Source: Kitasatospora sp. SUK 42 | GTDB taxonomy: Bacteria > Actinomycetota > Actinomycetes > Streptomycetales > Streptomycetaceae | Direction of reading: 5' to 3' | NCBI RefSeq assembly: GCF_015776785.2 | Contig: NZ_LFMD02000007.1 | Coordinates: forward strand, 1,021,635-1,085,634 | DNA length: 64,000 nucleotides | Shown here: positions 53,629 to 61,539 of the stretch, one piece after another | How the letters are laid out: each line of letters opens with the position of its first letter | Numbering within the stretch: the first letter of the stretch is position 1 | Notes under the pieces: model-generated | Database searches by the model: none | What the model saw: the letters and a program-made list of their open reading frames with translations, nothing else | Told to the model about the DNA's origin: nothing | Program-made: the position numbers and the translations under genes

Positions 53629-53952
53629 TGTGCTCCGCTTCTCGGGAGTCCGCCGTGACGCCCGCCACCAACGGCGCCACCGACTCGTCACCGACAGTGG
53701 GCGGTCAACGGCAGCCGCGGGTTCAGCACGGGCCGGTTCACGACTGATCCATCACCGGACCACCCTCGATCCATCACCACCCCGCCACCGGGTCGACACC
53801 GACTCACCACCTGCTCAGTGCCTGCTCAGCGCCTGCTCGGGACCGGCGACGAGGTGGGTGGAGTCCGGCGGGTCGGCCGCCGGTCGACGGGTAGGGTGCG
53901 CACTGCGGGCGGCTGGGCCGCGCGCACGGGGGCTGTGTGACAAGGGGGACGA
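53629..53952. other. 324-bp divergent gap
   Basis: Between the CoA transferase (leftward) and the lactonase-like gene (rightward). It contains the direct repeat GATCCATCACC at about 53746 and 53769 and a CTGCTCAGYGC repeat near 53808-53835. These are simple repeats; no gene or clear promoter is seen. Confidence 0.45.
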
Positions 53953-54648
53953 ATGTTTACTATCCGCCGTCTCGACCTGGGCTACTTCGTCCGTCCGGCG
54001 TCCGAGGTGGGCGGCCCGGAACCACGGGTGGAGCCGGTGCTCGCGTACCTGGTCCGGGGGCCGGAGGGGCTGCTGCTGTTCGACACCGGAATCGGCGCGG
54101 GCTCGCCGGAGACCGAGGCGCACTACCGCCCGGTCCGCCGCCCGCTGCCGGAGGCGCTCGCGGCGGCCGGCGTCTCGATCGGGGACATCGACCTGGTGGT
54201 CAACTGCCACCTTCACTTCGACCACTGCGGCGGCAACCCGCTGTTCGCCGGGAAACCGATCCTCGTCCAGTCGACCGAGCTGGCCGCCGCCCGGCGCGGC
54301 GGCCACACCATCGACGCACTGGTCGACTTCCCCGGCGCCCTCTACCGCGAGCTCGACGGCGAGGAGGAGATCTGGCCCGGTGTCCTGGTGATGCCCACCC
54401 CCGGACACACCGAGGGCCACCAGTCGCTGCTGGTCAAACGCCACGGCAGCTGCGCGATCCTGCTGGCCGGGCAGGCCTACGACTTCGCCTCCGAGTACGG
54501 GCAGGCGGTGCTCGCCCGGCAGGCGGCGCGCGAAGGGGTGGCCGCGCCGCTGCCCGGCTACCGGGGCTGGCTGGACCGGGTCGCGGAACACGCGCCGGGC
54601 CGGGCGCTGTTCGCGCACGACCACGCGGCCTGGGGGCTGGCCTTCTGA
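53953..54648 (+). CDS. Metallo-beta-lactamase-fold hydrolase, N-acyl homoserine lactonase-like
   Basis: A 231-residue metallo-hydrolase. The zinc motif HLHFDHCGG is complete (His86, His88, Asp90, His91), with further ligands in TPGHTEGHQS and FAHDHAAWG. The overall layout is that of AiiA-type lactonases, which open homoserine-lactone rings, but other lactones or thioesters are possible. The start ATG 53953 has AAGGGGG ahead. It is single and convergent with the P450. Confidence 0.87.
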   Translation: MFTIRRLDLGYFVRPASEVGGPEPRVEPVLAYLVRGPEGLLLFDTGIGAGSPETEAHYRPVRRPLPEALAAAGVSIGDIDLVVNCHLHFDHCGGNPLFAGKPILVQSTELAAARRGGHTIDALVDFPGALYRELDGEEEIWPGVLVMPTPGHTEGHQSLLVKRHGSCAILLAGQAYDFASEYGQAVLARQAAREGVAAPLPGYRGWLDRVAEHAPGRALFAHDHAAWGLAF

Positions 54649-54736
54649 GCCGCCGTTTCGAGGGGGCGCGGGTGCAGAGCGGCCAGAACAGTCGGGGCGG
54701 TCAGAGCCGTCGAAGCGTTCAGAGCGTTCAGAGCGT

Positions 54737-56002
54737 TCAGAAGGTGAAGCGCAGCGAGCGGACCCGGTGGTCGAAGCTGGACGGGATGAGCACCGGCCCG
54801 CCGACCGACCGGACCTCGGGCAACCGGGTGAACAGTTCGCGGAACAGGGCCGTCATCTCCTGCCGGGCCAGGTGCGCGCCGAGGCAGTAGTGGGGACCGC
54901 CGCCGCCGAAGCCGAGGTGGGGGTTGGGGGTGCGGGTGATGTCGAAGGCGTCCGGGTCGGGGAAGACCGTCTCGTCCCGGTTGGCCGAGCCGTAGTAGAG
55001 CGCGACCTTCTCCCCCGCCCGCAGCAGCGGACCGCCCGGGCCGCCGAGCAGGTGGTCGACGGCGAGGGTCCGGCGGAACTGGATGATCGGCGTGGCGTGG
55101 CGGACGATCTCGTCCACCGCCCCGTCGAGCCGCCCGTCCAGGTCGGCGAGGAGCAGGGCGCGCTGCTCGGGGTGGACGGTCAGCAGGTGCAGGCCGTGGG
55201 CGAGCGCGTTGCGGGTGGTCTCGACCCCGGCGACCAGCAGCAGGGTGAAGAAGGCGCCCAGCTCGCGGCCGGTGAGCCGGCGACCGTCCACGTCGGCGGT
55301 GACGAGCGCGGAGATCAGGTCCTCGGTGGGCCGGCGGCGGCGCTCGCGGCCGAGCCCGGCCACGATGCCCTGCATCCGGGCGAGCGCCGCCAGCCCGCGA
55401 CCGGGCATCCGGAAGCGGCGGCGCAGCGGGCGGGCCACGCCGATGTCCTCGGAGGTGCGGTTGACCAGGTCGAGGATGGCGCGGCGCGGCTGCGCGGGGA
55501 TGCCCATCATGGTGCAGATCACCTGGAAGGGGAGCTCCGCGGCGACCGCGGCGACGAAGTCCTCGGGCCGACCGTGTTCGACCGCGTCCACCAGGGCGGT
55601 GACGGTGCGGTGGACGTCCTCCTCCACCCGGCCGAGCAGCCTCGGGGTGAAGGCCCGCGAGACGATCCGGCGCAGCTGGGCGTGGCGGGGGTCGTCGAGG
55701 TTGACCATCGAGTCCCCGAACAGCAGCCGGACCCATCGGGCCGGTTCGGGGGTGGTCACACCCGGGCCGGAGAGGAAGACGGCGGGCGTACGGCTGGCCT
55801 CGACGACGTCGGCGTGCCGGACCAGGGCGTGGAAGCCCCGGCCGGTGGCGCGGTCGCCGAAGTAGACGGGTTCGGGACGGCGGCGCAGCTCGGCGAAGGC
55901 GGCGGCGCGCTCGGGGGCGGGCAGCTGCCAGAAGCGGGGGTTGGCGAGGTCGGGGGTGGCGGTGGGGGTGGCGGTGGGGGTGTCCGTCGAGGTGGTGTCC
56001 AT
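54737..56002 (-). CDS. Cytochrome P450
   Basis: A 421-residue soluble P450. The heme-binding loop FGGGGPHYCLGAHLA (Cys near 365), the ExxR in EIVRHATP, and the I-helix oxygen-activation motif LLVAGVETTRNAL are normal. The heme segment is like that of sterol- or fatty-acid-hydroxylating CYP125/CYP124-type enzymes, but the substrate cannot be read. The N-terminus has a TATPTATP-type repeat. ATG 56002 follows AGGAGG. The end of the gene overlaps 9-bp GCGTTCAGA repeats (54714-54740). No ferredoxin gene is adjacent. Confidence 0.92.
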   Translation of the reverse strand: MDTTSTDTPTATPTATPDLANPRFWQLPAPERAAAFAELRRRPEPVYFGDRATGRGFHALVRHADVVEASRTPAVFLSGPGVTTPEPARWVRLLFGDSMVNLDDPRHAQLRRIVSRAFTPRLLGRVEEDVHRTVTALVDAVEHGRPEDFVAAVAAELPFQVICTMMGIPAQPRRAILDLVNRTSEDIGVARPLRRRFRMPGRGLAALARMQGIVAGLGRERRRRPTEDLISALVTADVDGRRLTGRELGAFFTLLLVAGVETTRNALAHGLHLLTVHPEQRALLLADLDGRLDGAVDEIVRHATPIIQFRRTLAVDHLLGGPGGPLLRAGEKVALYYGSANRDETVFPDPDAFDITRTPNPHLGFGGGGPHYCLGAHLARQEMTALFRELFTRLPEVRSVGGPVLIPSSFDHRVRSLRFTF

Positions 56003-56320
56003 GGCCGCGCCTCCTGCTTCCCGTTGCCCGAGGGGTTCGCTCCGATACGCACCGTCCGTATCAAGGTGTGCACATTTAGTGAGCAGGCGAACGGGGATGT
56101 CAAATCGCTCCGACGGCGGCGTGCACGACGATGCGGGCGACACGAACGCTACGAACGGACGATCGGTTGATCGGTCGGCCGGGGCGTCGCTCGGCAGGTC
56201 GATGGTCGTCCAGTTGATCGGTCGGATGATCAGCCGACCGGGCGGCCGGGCATGGTCTCACGGGGCGGAACCAGCCGATACCGGAGGGTGCGGTACGGGC
56301 CGGGCGGGGTGGGTGCGACG
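56003..56320. other. 318-bp divergent gap
   Basis: Between the P450 (leftward) and the Met-rich membrane protein (rightward). Contains two GTTGATCGGTCGG words (about 56165 and 56213), and an AT-rich TGCACATTTAGTGAGCA near 56070 that is a candidate P450 promoter region. No gene found. Confidence 0.45.
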
Positions 56321-57250
56321 ATGAGTGCCATCGTGATGACCGACCGGATCCGCCTGCTGCGTGCCACGGTCTTCGCCGCGCTGTGCGTGGCGATGGCCGC
56401 CACGGCGCACGTCGCCATGGCCGGAGCCGGGGTTTCACCGCCGGTGCTGCTCGGCACGTTCGCGGCGGTGCTCGGGCTGACCTGGCTGCTCGCCGGGAAG
56501 CGGCGCGGACTCGGTGTGATCAGCGCCTGGATGGTCGCGGCGCAGGGTGCGCTGCACCTGCTGTTCGAACAGGCCGGGGCGCTCGGCCAGGGTGGCGGCG
56601 GTCTCGGCCGGCTCGCCGGCACGAACTGGGCCGCCCTGCTGCTCTGCAACCCGGGCCGGGCCCCGGGCGGGCTCTCCCCCGTCGAGCTGGCGCGGATGGC
56701 GGGCATCGACCCGGACGTCCCGCCCGCCGCCGGGAGCCTGCGCCCGATGACGGGGATGCACCACGGGGCTGCGGCGGGCTCGGCCGACGGCATCGCCGCC
56801 ATGGACCTGGGGATGCCGGGGATGGCCGGCATGCCGGGGATGCCTGGCATGTCGCCCGGGATGACCCCGGGGTCGTCCGGCGGGATGCCCTACGACCGGA
56901 TGTCCTACGGAATGTCGCCCGGGATGCCCCAGGACATGGCCCACGGCATGGCCCACGGCATGTCGTGGGGGATGGCCGCCGCCCACGTGCTGGCGGCGCT
57001 GGCCTGTGCGCTGCTGCTCTGGCGCGGTGACGTCGTGCTGGTCCGGCTCTTCGAGCTGCTCGGCGCGCTCGGGACCGTGGTCGCGGGAGCGCTGCTGGTC
57101 CCGCTGCTGGCGCTGTTCGTGCGCCCCTTCGGGTACCGGCCGCCGGTTCCGCCCCGGCCCGCCGACCGGCCGGCCCGGCTGCCCCGGTCGGTGTTGCTGA
57201 CGCATGCCGTCGTCCGGCGCGGACCGCCGGCGTTCGCACTCGCCTGCTGA
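56321..57250 (+). CDS. Membrane protein with a methionine-rich loop
   Basis: A 309-residue integral membrane protein. About three helices precede (LRATVFAALCVAMAATAHVA, then GTFAAVLGLTWLLAG, then ISAWMVAAQGALHLLFEQ) and two or more follow a long loop. Residues about 160-218 of that loop carry 15 methionines, in GMPGMAGMPGMPGM and GMAHGMSWGM patterns. Such Met/His clusters bind Cu(I) in copper-resistance proteins. ATG 56321 is the start by homology of the first helix. I do not recognise a named family. It lies 0.3 kb upstream of a zinc-finger anti-sigma gene; its role in metal handling is inference. Confidence 0.75.
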   Translation: MSAIVMTDRIRLLRATVFAALCVAMAATAHVAMAGAGVSPPVLLGTFAAVLGLTWLLAGKRRGLGVISAWMVAAQGALHLLFEQAGALGQGGGGLGRLAGTNWAALLLCNPGRAPGGLSPVELARMAGIDPDVPPAAGSLRPMTGMHHGAAAGSADGIAAMDLGMPGMAGMPGMPGMSPGMTPGSSGGMPYDRMSYGMSPGMPQDMAHGMAHGMSWGMAAAHVLAALACALLLWRGDVVLVRLFELLGALGTVVAGALLVPLLALFVRPFGYRPPVPPRPADRPARLPRSVLLTHAVVRRGPPAFALAC

Positions 57251-57556
57251 CGCGCCCGCCGCGCCCGCCCCGTCCGGCCGACCTCGGCCGCTGCCGGGCC
57301 CCGCGACGGGCAGGTCGCCCTGCCGCGCCGTCGTACCCGTCGCTCCCGTAGCGCCCCGTGCCGCCGTGCCGTCAGGGCTCGGGCCCGTGTCCGCACCCGC
57401 CGACGCCTTCCGCTTCCGCCGGGAGGTGCGGTGTGCCGCGCGGCTGCCCCCGGACGCCTGCGGTGCCGCCGAGCGCGGTGCCGTTCCCAGCCTTCCCCTC
57501 GGGACCTTCCCATGCCTCACTTCGACGGCGCACCGGCTCCGGCCGGCGCCACCGCC
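57251..57556. other. 306-bp gap after the Met-rich gene
   Basis: Between the Met-rich gene (rightward) and the anti-sigma gene (leftward), convergent. Contains a modest hairpin GGCAGG-TCGC-CCTGCC at 57309-57324 as a weak terminator candidate. No gene; GC-rich throughout. Confidence 0.4.
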
Positions 57557-57823
57557 CTACCGCTCCGCGGCTCGTCCACCCTGCGGTGCGCGACCGACGG
57601 GGCTCTCCGCCCCGAGCCGTGCCAGCAGCCGGGCCGACCAGTCCGGCGACGGACCGTCGGGGGCCGCTGCCGCCACCTGGTCGCGCAGCCGCTCCGCCCG
57701 CTCGCACCACTCCCGGCAGCCGGGGCAGCGCGCGAGGTGCTTGTCCAGCCTGATGCCTGGCAGGCCGCTCGGTTCGCCGTCGAGCCGGGCGGACAGAGCG
57801 GTACGGAACTGCGCGCATCTCAT
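57557..57823 (-). CDS. Zinc-finger anti-sigma factor (ZAS)
   Basis: An 88-residue zinc-binding anti-sigma protein. The ZAS motif is HLARCPGCREWC (His-x3-Cys-x2-Cys), near residues 29-40, which binds zinc and senses redox or metal stress. It lacks a membrane helix, so it is cytosolic. ATG 57823 starts MRCAQFRTAL. It is on the strand opposite to the ECF sigma gene, whose ATG lies 17 bp away; in many cases the anti-sigma gene is downstream of sigma, so this divergent arrangement is noteworthy. Confidence 0.85.
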   Translation of the reverse strand: MRCAQFRTALSARLDGEPSGLPGIRLDKHLARCPGCREWCERAERLRDQVAAAAPDGPSPDWSARLLARLGAESPVGRAPQGGRAAER

Positions 57824-57839
57824 ATGCCCATCGTCCCGT

Positions 57840-58442
57840 ATGGCCACCACGCCGGGACCGGCCGGGTCGGGGGCCACCGTGGATGACGACCAGCTCACCG
57901 CGCTCGCACTGACCGCCCGCTTCGGCCGGGCGGCAGACGTCGAGGCCTTCGTCCGCGCGACCCAGCGGGACGTCTGGCGCTTCGTCGCCCACCTGACGGA
58001 CGTCCAGTCCGCCGACGACCTCGCCCAGGAGACCTTCCTGCGCGCCCTGCGCGGACTGCCCGCCTTCGCCGGCCGGTCCTCGGCGCGCACCTGGCTGCTG
58101 TCGATCGCCCGGCGGACGGTGATCGACCGGTACCGGATGGCCGCCGCCCGGCCGCGTTGCGCGGCGCTGCCGGACTGGCAGGAGGCGGCGGAGCGGCAGA
58201 GCGGCGCGCCGACGGCCGGGTTCGAGGACGGGATCGCGCTCGGAGACCTGCTCGACCGGGTGCCCGAGCAGCGGCGGGAGGCCTTCGTGCTGACCCAGGT
58301 GCTCGGCCTGAGCTACGCCGAGGCGGCCGAGGTCGCGGGCTGCCCTGTCGGTACGGTTCGCTCCCGGGTCGCCCGGGCCCGCGAGGAGCTGATAGCGCGC
58401 CTGCGGGCCGCCGAGGCTGGGGAGCTCGCGGCGGCCTGCTGA
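57840..58442 (+). CDS. ECF-type RNA polymerase sigma factor
   Basis: A 200-residue ECF sigma. Region 2 (about 20-90: FVRATQRDVWRFVAHL, SADDLAQETFLRALRGL, RTWLLSIARRTVIDRY) and region 4 (about 120-190: PEQRREAFVLTQVLGLSYAE, GCPVGTVRSRVARAREEL) are complete; no region 3. ATG 57840 is used; GTG 57879 (VDDDQLT) is a good alternative and would leave 55 bp for the divergent promoters. It should be held inactive by the adjacent ZAS protein. The nearby Met-rich membrane protein and the isonitrile cluster are possible targets. Confidence 0.9.
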   Translation: MATTPGPAGSGATVDDDQLTALALTARFGRAADVEAFVRATQRDVWRFVAHLTDVQSADDLAQETFLRALRGLPAFAGRSSARTWLLSIARRTVIDRYRMAAARPRCAALPDWQEAAERQSGAPTAGFEDGIALGDLLDRVPEQRREAFVLTQVLGLSYAEAAEVAGCPVGTVRSRVARAREELIARLRAAEAGELAAAC

Positions 58443-58447
58443 GCGGC

Positions 58448-58558
58448 AACAGGCGGCAGATGACAGATGACAGATTTCGAAATCTGTCATCTGTCATCTG
58501 AAAGTTGTCAGCCGTTTCCTGTCAGCTGTTCCCTGTCGGCCGTTCCCTGCCAGCCGTT
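58448..58558. repeat. Heptad-phased palindrome H7
   Basis: Perfect 21-nt arms at 58457-58477 and 58480-58500, CG centre. Left heptads AACAGGC, GGCAGAT, GACAGAT, GACAGAT (58448-58475). Right: eleven heptads in exact register from 58482 to 58558 (ATCTGTC, ATCTGTC, ATCTGAA, AGTTGTC, AGCCGTT, TCCTGTC, AGCTGTT, CCCTGTC, GGCCGTT, CCCTGCC, AGCCGTT). It starts 6 bp after the sigma stop and precedes the isonitrile cluster. Confidence 0.92.
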
Positions 58559-58654
58559 CGCCGCCCGCTGGTCGCCCCCCCACGCCCCCACCCCGGTGCG
58601 CGGGAAAAAATCACCCAAGTGTTCGGAACTGGAGCCGCCGCGCCCCCGACTGCT

Positions 58655-58689
58655 GTACCGGACCCCGCCGCCGAGGCGGCGTCCGGTAC
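58655..58689 (+). promoter_or_regulatory. Strong hairpin before the isonitrile cluster
   Basis: GTACCGGAC ... GTCCGGTAC, 9 perfect pairs, with an inner 5-bp stem CCGCC/GGCGG. It ends 25 bp upstream of the MFS ATG and would fold in the leader of the operon transcript. It may be an attenuator, an operator or the end of an upstream transcript. Confidence 0.5.
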
Positions 58690-58713
58690 GGCAACGGGGG
58701 AACGGAGGACCCG

Positions 58714-60096
58714 ATGGGCGCACAACGGCCGTCAAACACAACCAATCTGACGAAACATCAGGCAGATCCAACCGACCGCTGGAGCCTGGTCGTGGCCGCC
58801 GGGCTGCTCTCGTTCGTCGCGATGCTCGACATGAACGTGGTCAACCTGGCGCTCACCGACATCTCCTCCGGCCTGCATGTCTCCGCCGGGGTCGCGCAGT
58901 GGGCCGCTCTCGGGTACCAACTCCCCCTGGTCGCCCTGCTGTTGCCCGCCGGTCGGTGGCTGGACCAGGTCGGCACCCGCTCCGCACTGCTGCTCGCGGT
59001 CGGCTGCTTCGCGGCCTGCAGCGCGCTGGCCGCCCTCGCCCCGTGGGCGAGTTGGCTGATCGCGGCCCGCCTGCTGCAAGGCGCCTTCGGGGCGGTGCTG
59101 TTCGTCCTGATGCCGGTGCTGGCCGCGACCTCCGTCCGGCCCGAGCTGCGCGGGCGGGCGATGAGCGTGCCCGCGACGCTCGGACCGCTCGGCGCCGTCA
59201 CCGGCCCCGTGGTGGGAGGTCTGCTGCTGGACCACCTCGGCTGGCGGGCGATCTTCCTGATCAAGCTGCCGGTCTGTCTGGCCGCCGCACTGATCGTGCG
59301 ACGGCACGCCCCGCGACGCGGCGGGCTGCGGCTGCCCGACCGGGGCTCGCTCGGCGACGCCGGTCTGATCGGCGCCGCGGTGGCCGCTGTCCTGCTCGCC
59401 CTCACCCTGGCCCCGGAGTCGCCGCAGTGGCTGCTGCTGGCCCTGCCCGCCGCGCCGCTGGTGCTGCTGTGGCTGCGCCGCCCGGGTGGGCGGCCGGTCG
59501 CCGAGGTGCTGCGCGCCGCCGGGACCGCCGGGGTGAACGCCTCGGTGCTGGCGCTCGCCGCCGGCTTCGCGGCCTGCCACTACCTGCTCGCCCAGCACCT
59601 GCGCGGCCCGCGCGGCGAGAGTGCGACCGCCACCGCGCTGACCATGCTGGCCTTCCCCCTCGGCATGGTGCTGGCCGGACGGGTCGGCGGACGGCTGGCC
59701 GACCGCTGGGGCGCCCGGCCGACGGCGCTCACCGGAGCCGCCGTCACCACGCTCGGCCTGGCCCTGCTCATTCCCCTGGACGCCGGCTGGTCCGCGCTCG
59801 ACATCGCCGGGCGGCTCGCGCTCGCCGGTGCCGGAATGGGCCTCAACGGCGGCCCCACCCAGGCCCTGGTGATGTCCGCCTCCCCGCCCGGAAAGCTGGC
59901 CACCGCGGGCTCCGCCGTCCAGCTCGCCCGCAGCCTGGGCTTCGCCCTCGGCCCGGCCCTCGCCACGGCCGCCGTCGCGACCGGCGATCGCACCGCCCCC
60001 GGCACGTCCACGGGCATCGCCCTGGCCGCGCTGGTGGCAGCCACCGCCGTGCCCCTGCTCGCCCTCTACCGCCGCTTCCACCGCCCCCGCGCGTGA
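58714..60096 (+). CDS. MFS exporter, DHA2-like, of the isonitrile cluster
   Basis: A 460-residue major-facilitator exporter with ~12-14 helices, similar to the EmrB/QacA (DHA2) group: MLDMNVVNLALTDIS in helix 1, then LPAGRWLDQVGTRSAL for the loop motif, and GAVTGPVVGGLLLDHLGWRA for motif C. ATG 58714 has CGGAGGA upstream. It is the first gene of the three-gene plus-strand set, 39 bp before the P450, so likely exports the cluster product or gives self-resistance. Confidence 0.88.
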   Translation: MGAQRPSNTTNLTKHQADPTDRWSLVVAAGLLSFVAMLDMNVVNLALTDISSGLHVSAGVAQWAALGYQLPLVALLLPAGRWLDQVGTRSALLLAVGCFAACSALAALAPWASWLIAARLLQGAFGAVLFVLMPVLAATSVRPELRGRAMSVPATLGPLGAVTGPVVGGLLLDHLGWRAIFLIKLPVCLAAALIVRRHAPRRGGLRLPDRGSLGDAGLIGAAVAAVLLALTLAPESPQWLLLALPAAPLVLLWLRRPGGRPVAEVLRAAGTAGVNASVLALAAGFAACHYLLAQHLRGPRGESATATALTMLAFPLGMVLAGRVGGRLADRWGARPTALTGAAVTTLGLALLIPLDAGWSALDIAGRLALAGAGMGLNGGPTQALVMSASPPGKLATAGSAVQLARSLGFALGPALATAAVATGDRTAPGTSTGIALAALVAATAVPLLALYRRFHRPRA

Positions 60097-60135
60097 CCGC
60101 CAAGCCCCCGCCCCCTCACCGAAGGACCGCCACCC

Positions 60136-61458
60136 ATGACCGACACCGCCCAGGACCTGGCCGGAACACCCCGCTGCCCCTACGGCTACGACCAACTCCC
60201 CTCCCCCGTCCCGCTGTACGGCACGGCGTACAAGCGCGACCCGTACCCGCTGTACCGCCGGATGCGCGAGGCCGGGCCGGTGCACCGGGTGGAGTTCCCG
60301 AGCGGCATCCACGCCTGGCTGGTCACCGGTTACCAGGCCGCCCACGCGGCCCTCAACGATCCCCGCCTCGGCAAGAACCACGCCCTGGGCAACGACGGCT
60401 GGCGCCGGCTGGCGTCGATCATGCCGGAGCCGCAGCACTCCCAGCTCCAGGTCCACCTGCTGCACCAGGACCCGCCCAAGCACACCGAGATGCGCCGCCT
60501 CGTCCTGGACGCCTTCGCCCCGCGCCGGGTGGAGTCGCTGCGTCCCCGGCTGCAGGAGCTCGCCGACGCCCTGGTCGACGACCTGCCCGAGACCGGCGGC
60601 GCCGACCTGGTGGCGGGCTTCGCGGCCCACTACCCGTTCCGGGTGCTCGCCGAAGTCATCGGCCTGCCCGCCGAGTTGGCCGCCCGGTTCGACCGCGACT
60701 GGGGCAAGGTGGTCCAGCCCGTCGGCCCGCAGGACCCGGGCCGCCCGGCGTACGAGGCGAGGCTGCGCGGCCTCCAGACGTACATCGCCGACGTGGTCGC
60801 CCGCAAGCGGTCCGACCGCCGGGCTCCCGGCTGGTCGCAGGACGAGGACCTGCTGGGACGGCTCGTCGCCGCCCACGACGCCGGCGGGTTGAGCCGCGAG
60901 GAGCTCGACTCGATAGTGTTCCAGCTGCTGGTCGCCGGGCAGGAGCCGGTCACCAACCAGATCACCACCATGCTGATCACCCTGCTGCGCCAGCCCGGGC
61001 AGCTCGCGCACCTGCGGTCGCACCTCGGCGAGCCGGGCCGGCTCGCCCGCGCGGTGGAGGAACTGCTGCGCCACGACGCCGCGTTCGAGCTCACCACCTG
61101 GCGCTTCTTCGCCGAGGACAGCGACCTGTTCGGCACGACCGTCCCCGCCGGCGACTCCGTCATCGTCTCGCTCTGCGCCGCCAACCGCGACGACGACCGG
61201 TTCCCCGACGCCGACCGCCTCGACCTCGACCGCACGCCCAACGCCCACCTCGCCTTCGGCCACGGCATCCACTACTGCCCCGGCTCCGCCCTGGCCAGAG
61301 CCGAACTCCAGATCGCCATCGGCACCCTGCTCGCCCGGCTGCCCGGGCTACGCCCCGCCGAGGCGCCCGGGGACGGGCTGGACGAGCTCGCCTGGGTCCC
61401 GGCCGTCCTGGCGCGCGGCGTCAACCGGCTGCCGGTCGCCTACGACCGGCGCCGCTGA
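60136..61458 (+). CDS. Cytochrome P450 of the isonitrile cluster
   Basis: A 440-residue P450. The heme loop FGHGIHYCPGSALARAE is intact and the ExxR is EELLRHD. The I-helix oxygen-activation motif reads LLVAGQEPVTNQIT: the usual acid-Thr pair is Glu-Pro, so the normally conserved Thr is replaced. Some P450s with changed residues here do phenol coupling or atypical chemistry. ATG 60136 follows GAAGGA. Between the exporter and the isocyanide synthase, it probably oxidises the isonitrile amino-acid product, as Dit2 does in yeast. No ferredoxin or reductase gene is in the cluster. Confidence 0.9.
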   Translation: MTDTAQDLAGTPRCPYGYDQLPSPVPLYGTAYKRDPYPLYRRMREAGPVHRVEFPSGIHAWLVTGYQAAHAALNDPRLGKNHALGNDGWRRLASIMPEPQHSQLQVHLLHQDPPKHTEMRRLVLDAFAPRRVESLRPRLQELADALVDDLPETGGADLVAGFAAHYPFRVLAEVIGLPAELAARFDRDWGKVVQPVGPQDPGRPAYEARLRGLQTYIADVVARKRSDRRAPGWSQDEDLLGRLVAAHDAGGLSREELDSIVFQLLVAGQEPVTNQITTMLITLLRQPGQLAHLRSHLGEPGRLARAVEELLRHDAAFELTTWRFFAEDSDLFGTTVPAGDSVIVSLCAANRDDDRFPDADRLDLDRTPNAHLAFGHGIHYCPGSALARAELQIAIGTLLARLPGLRPAEAPGDGLDELAWVPAVLARGVNRLPVAYDRRR

Positions 61459-61539
61459 GTCACCGAACCCCCGCCCTCCAGACCCGGGCGCCGCACGCCC
61501 GCTCCCCGTACCGCACCACCCTTCCGTGGAGGACCCACC

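Noticed and set aside
58732..61272. Long minus-strand open frame opposite the MFS and P450 genes
   Set aside because: Spans two real genes on the other strand, Gly/Gln/Arg/Val-rich, no start signals; antisense artefact.
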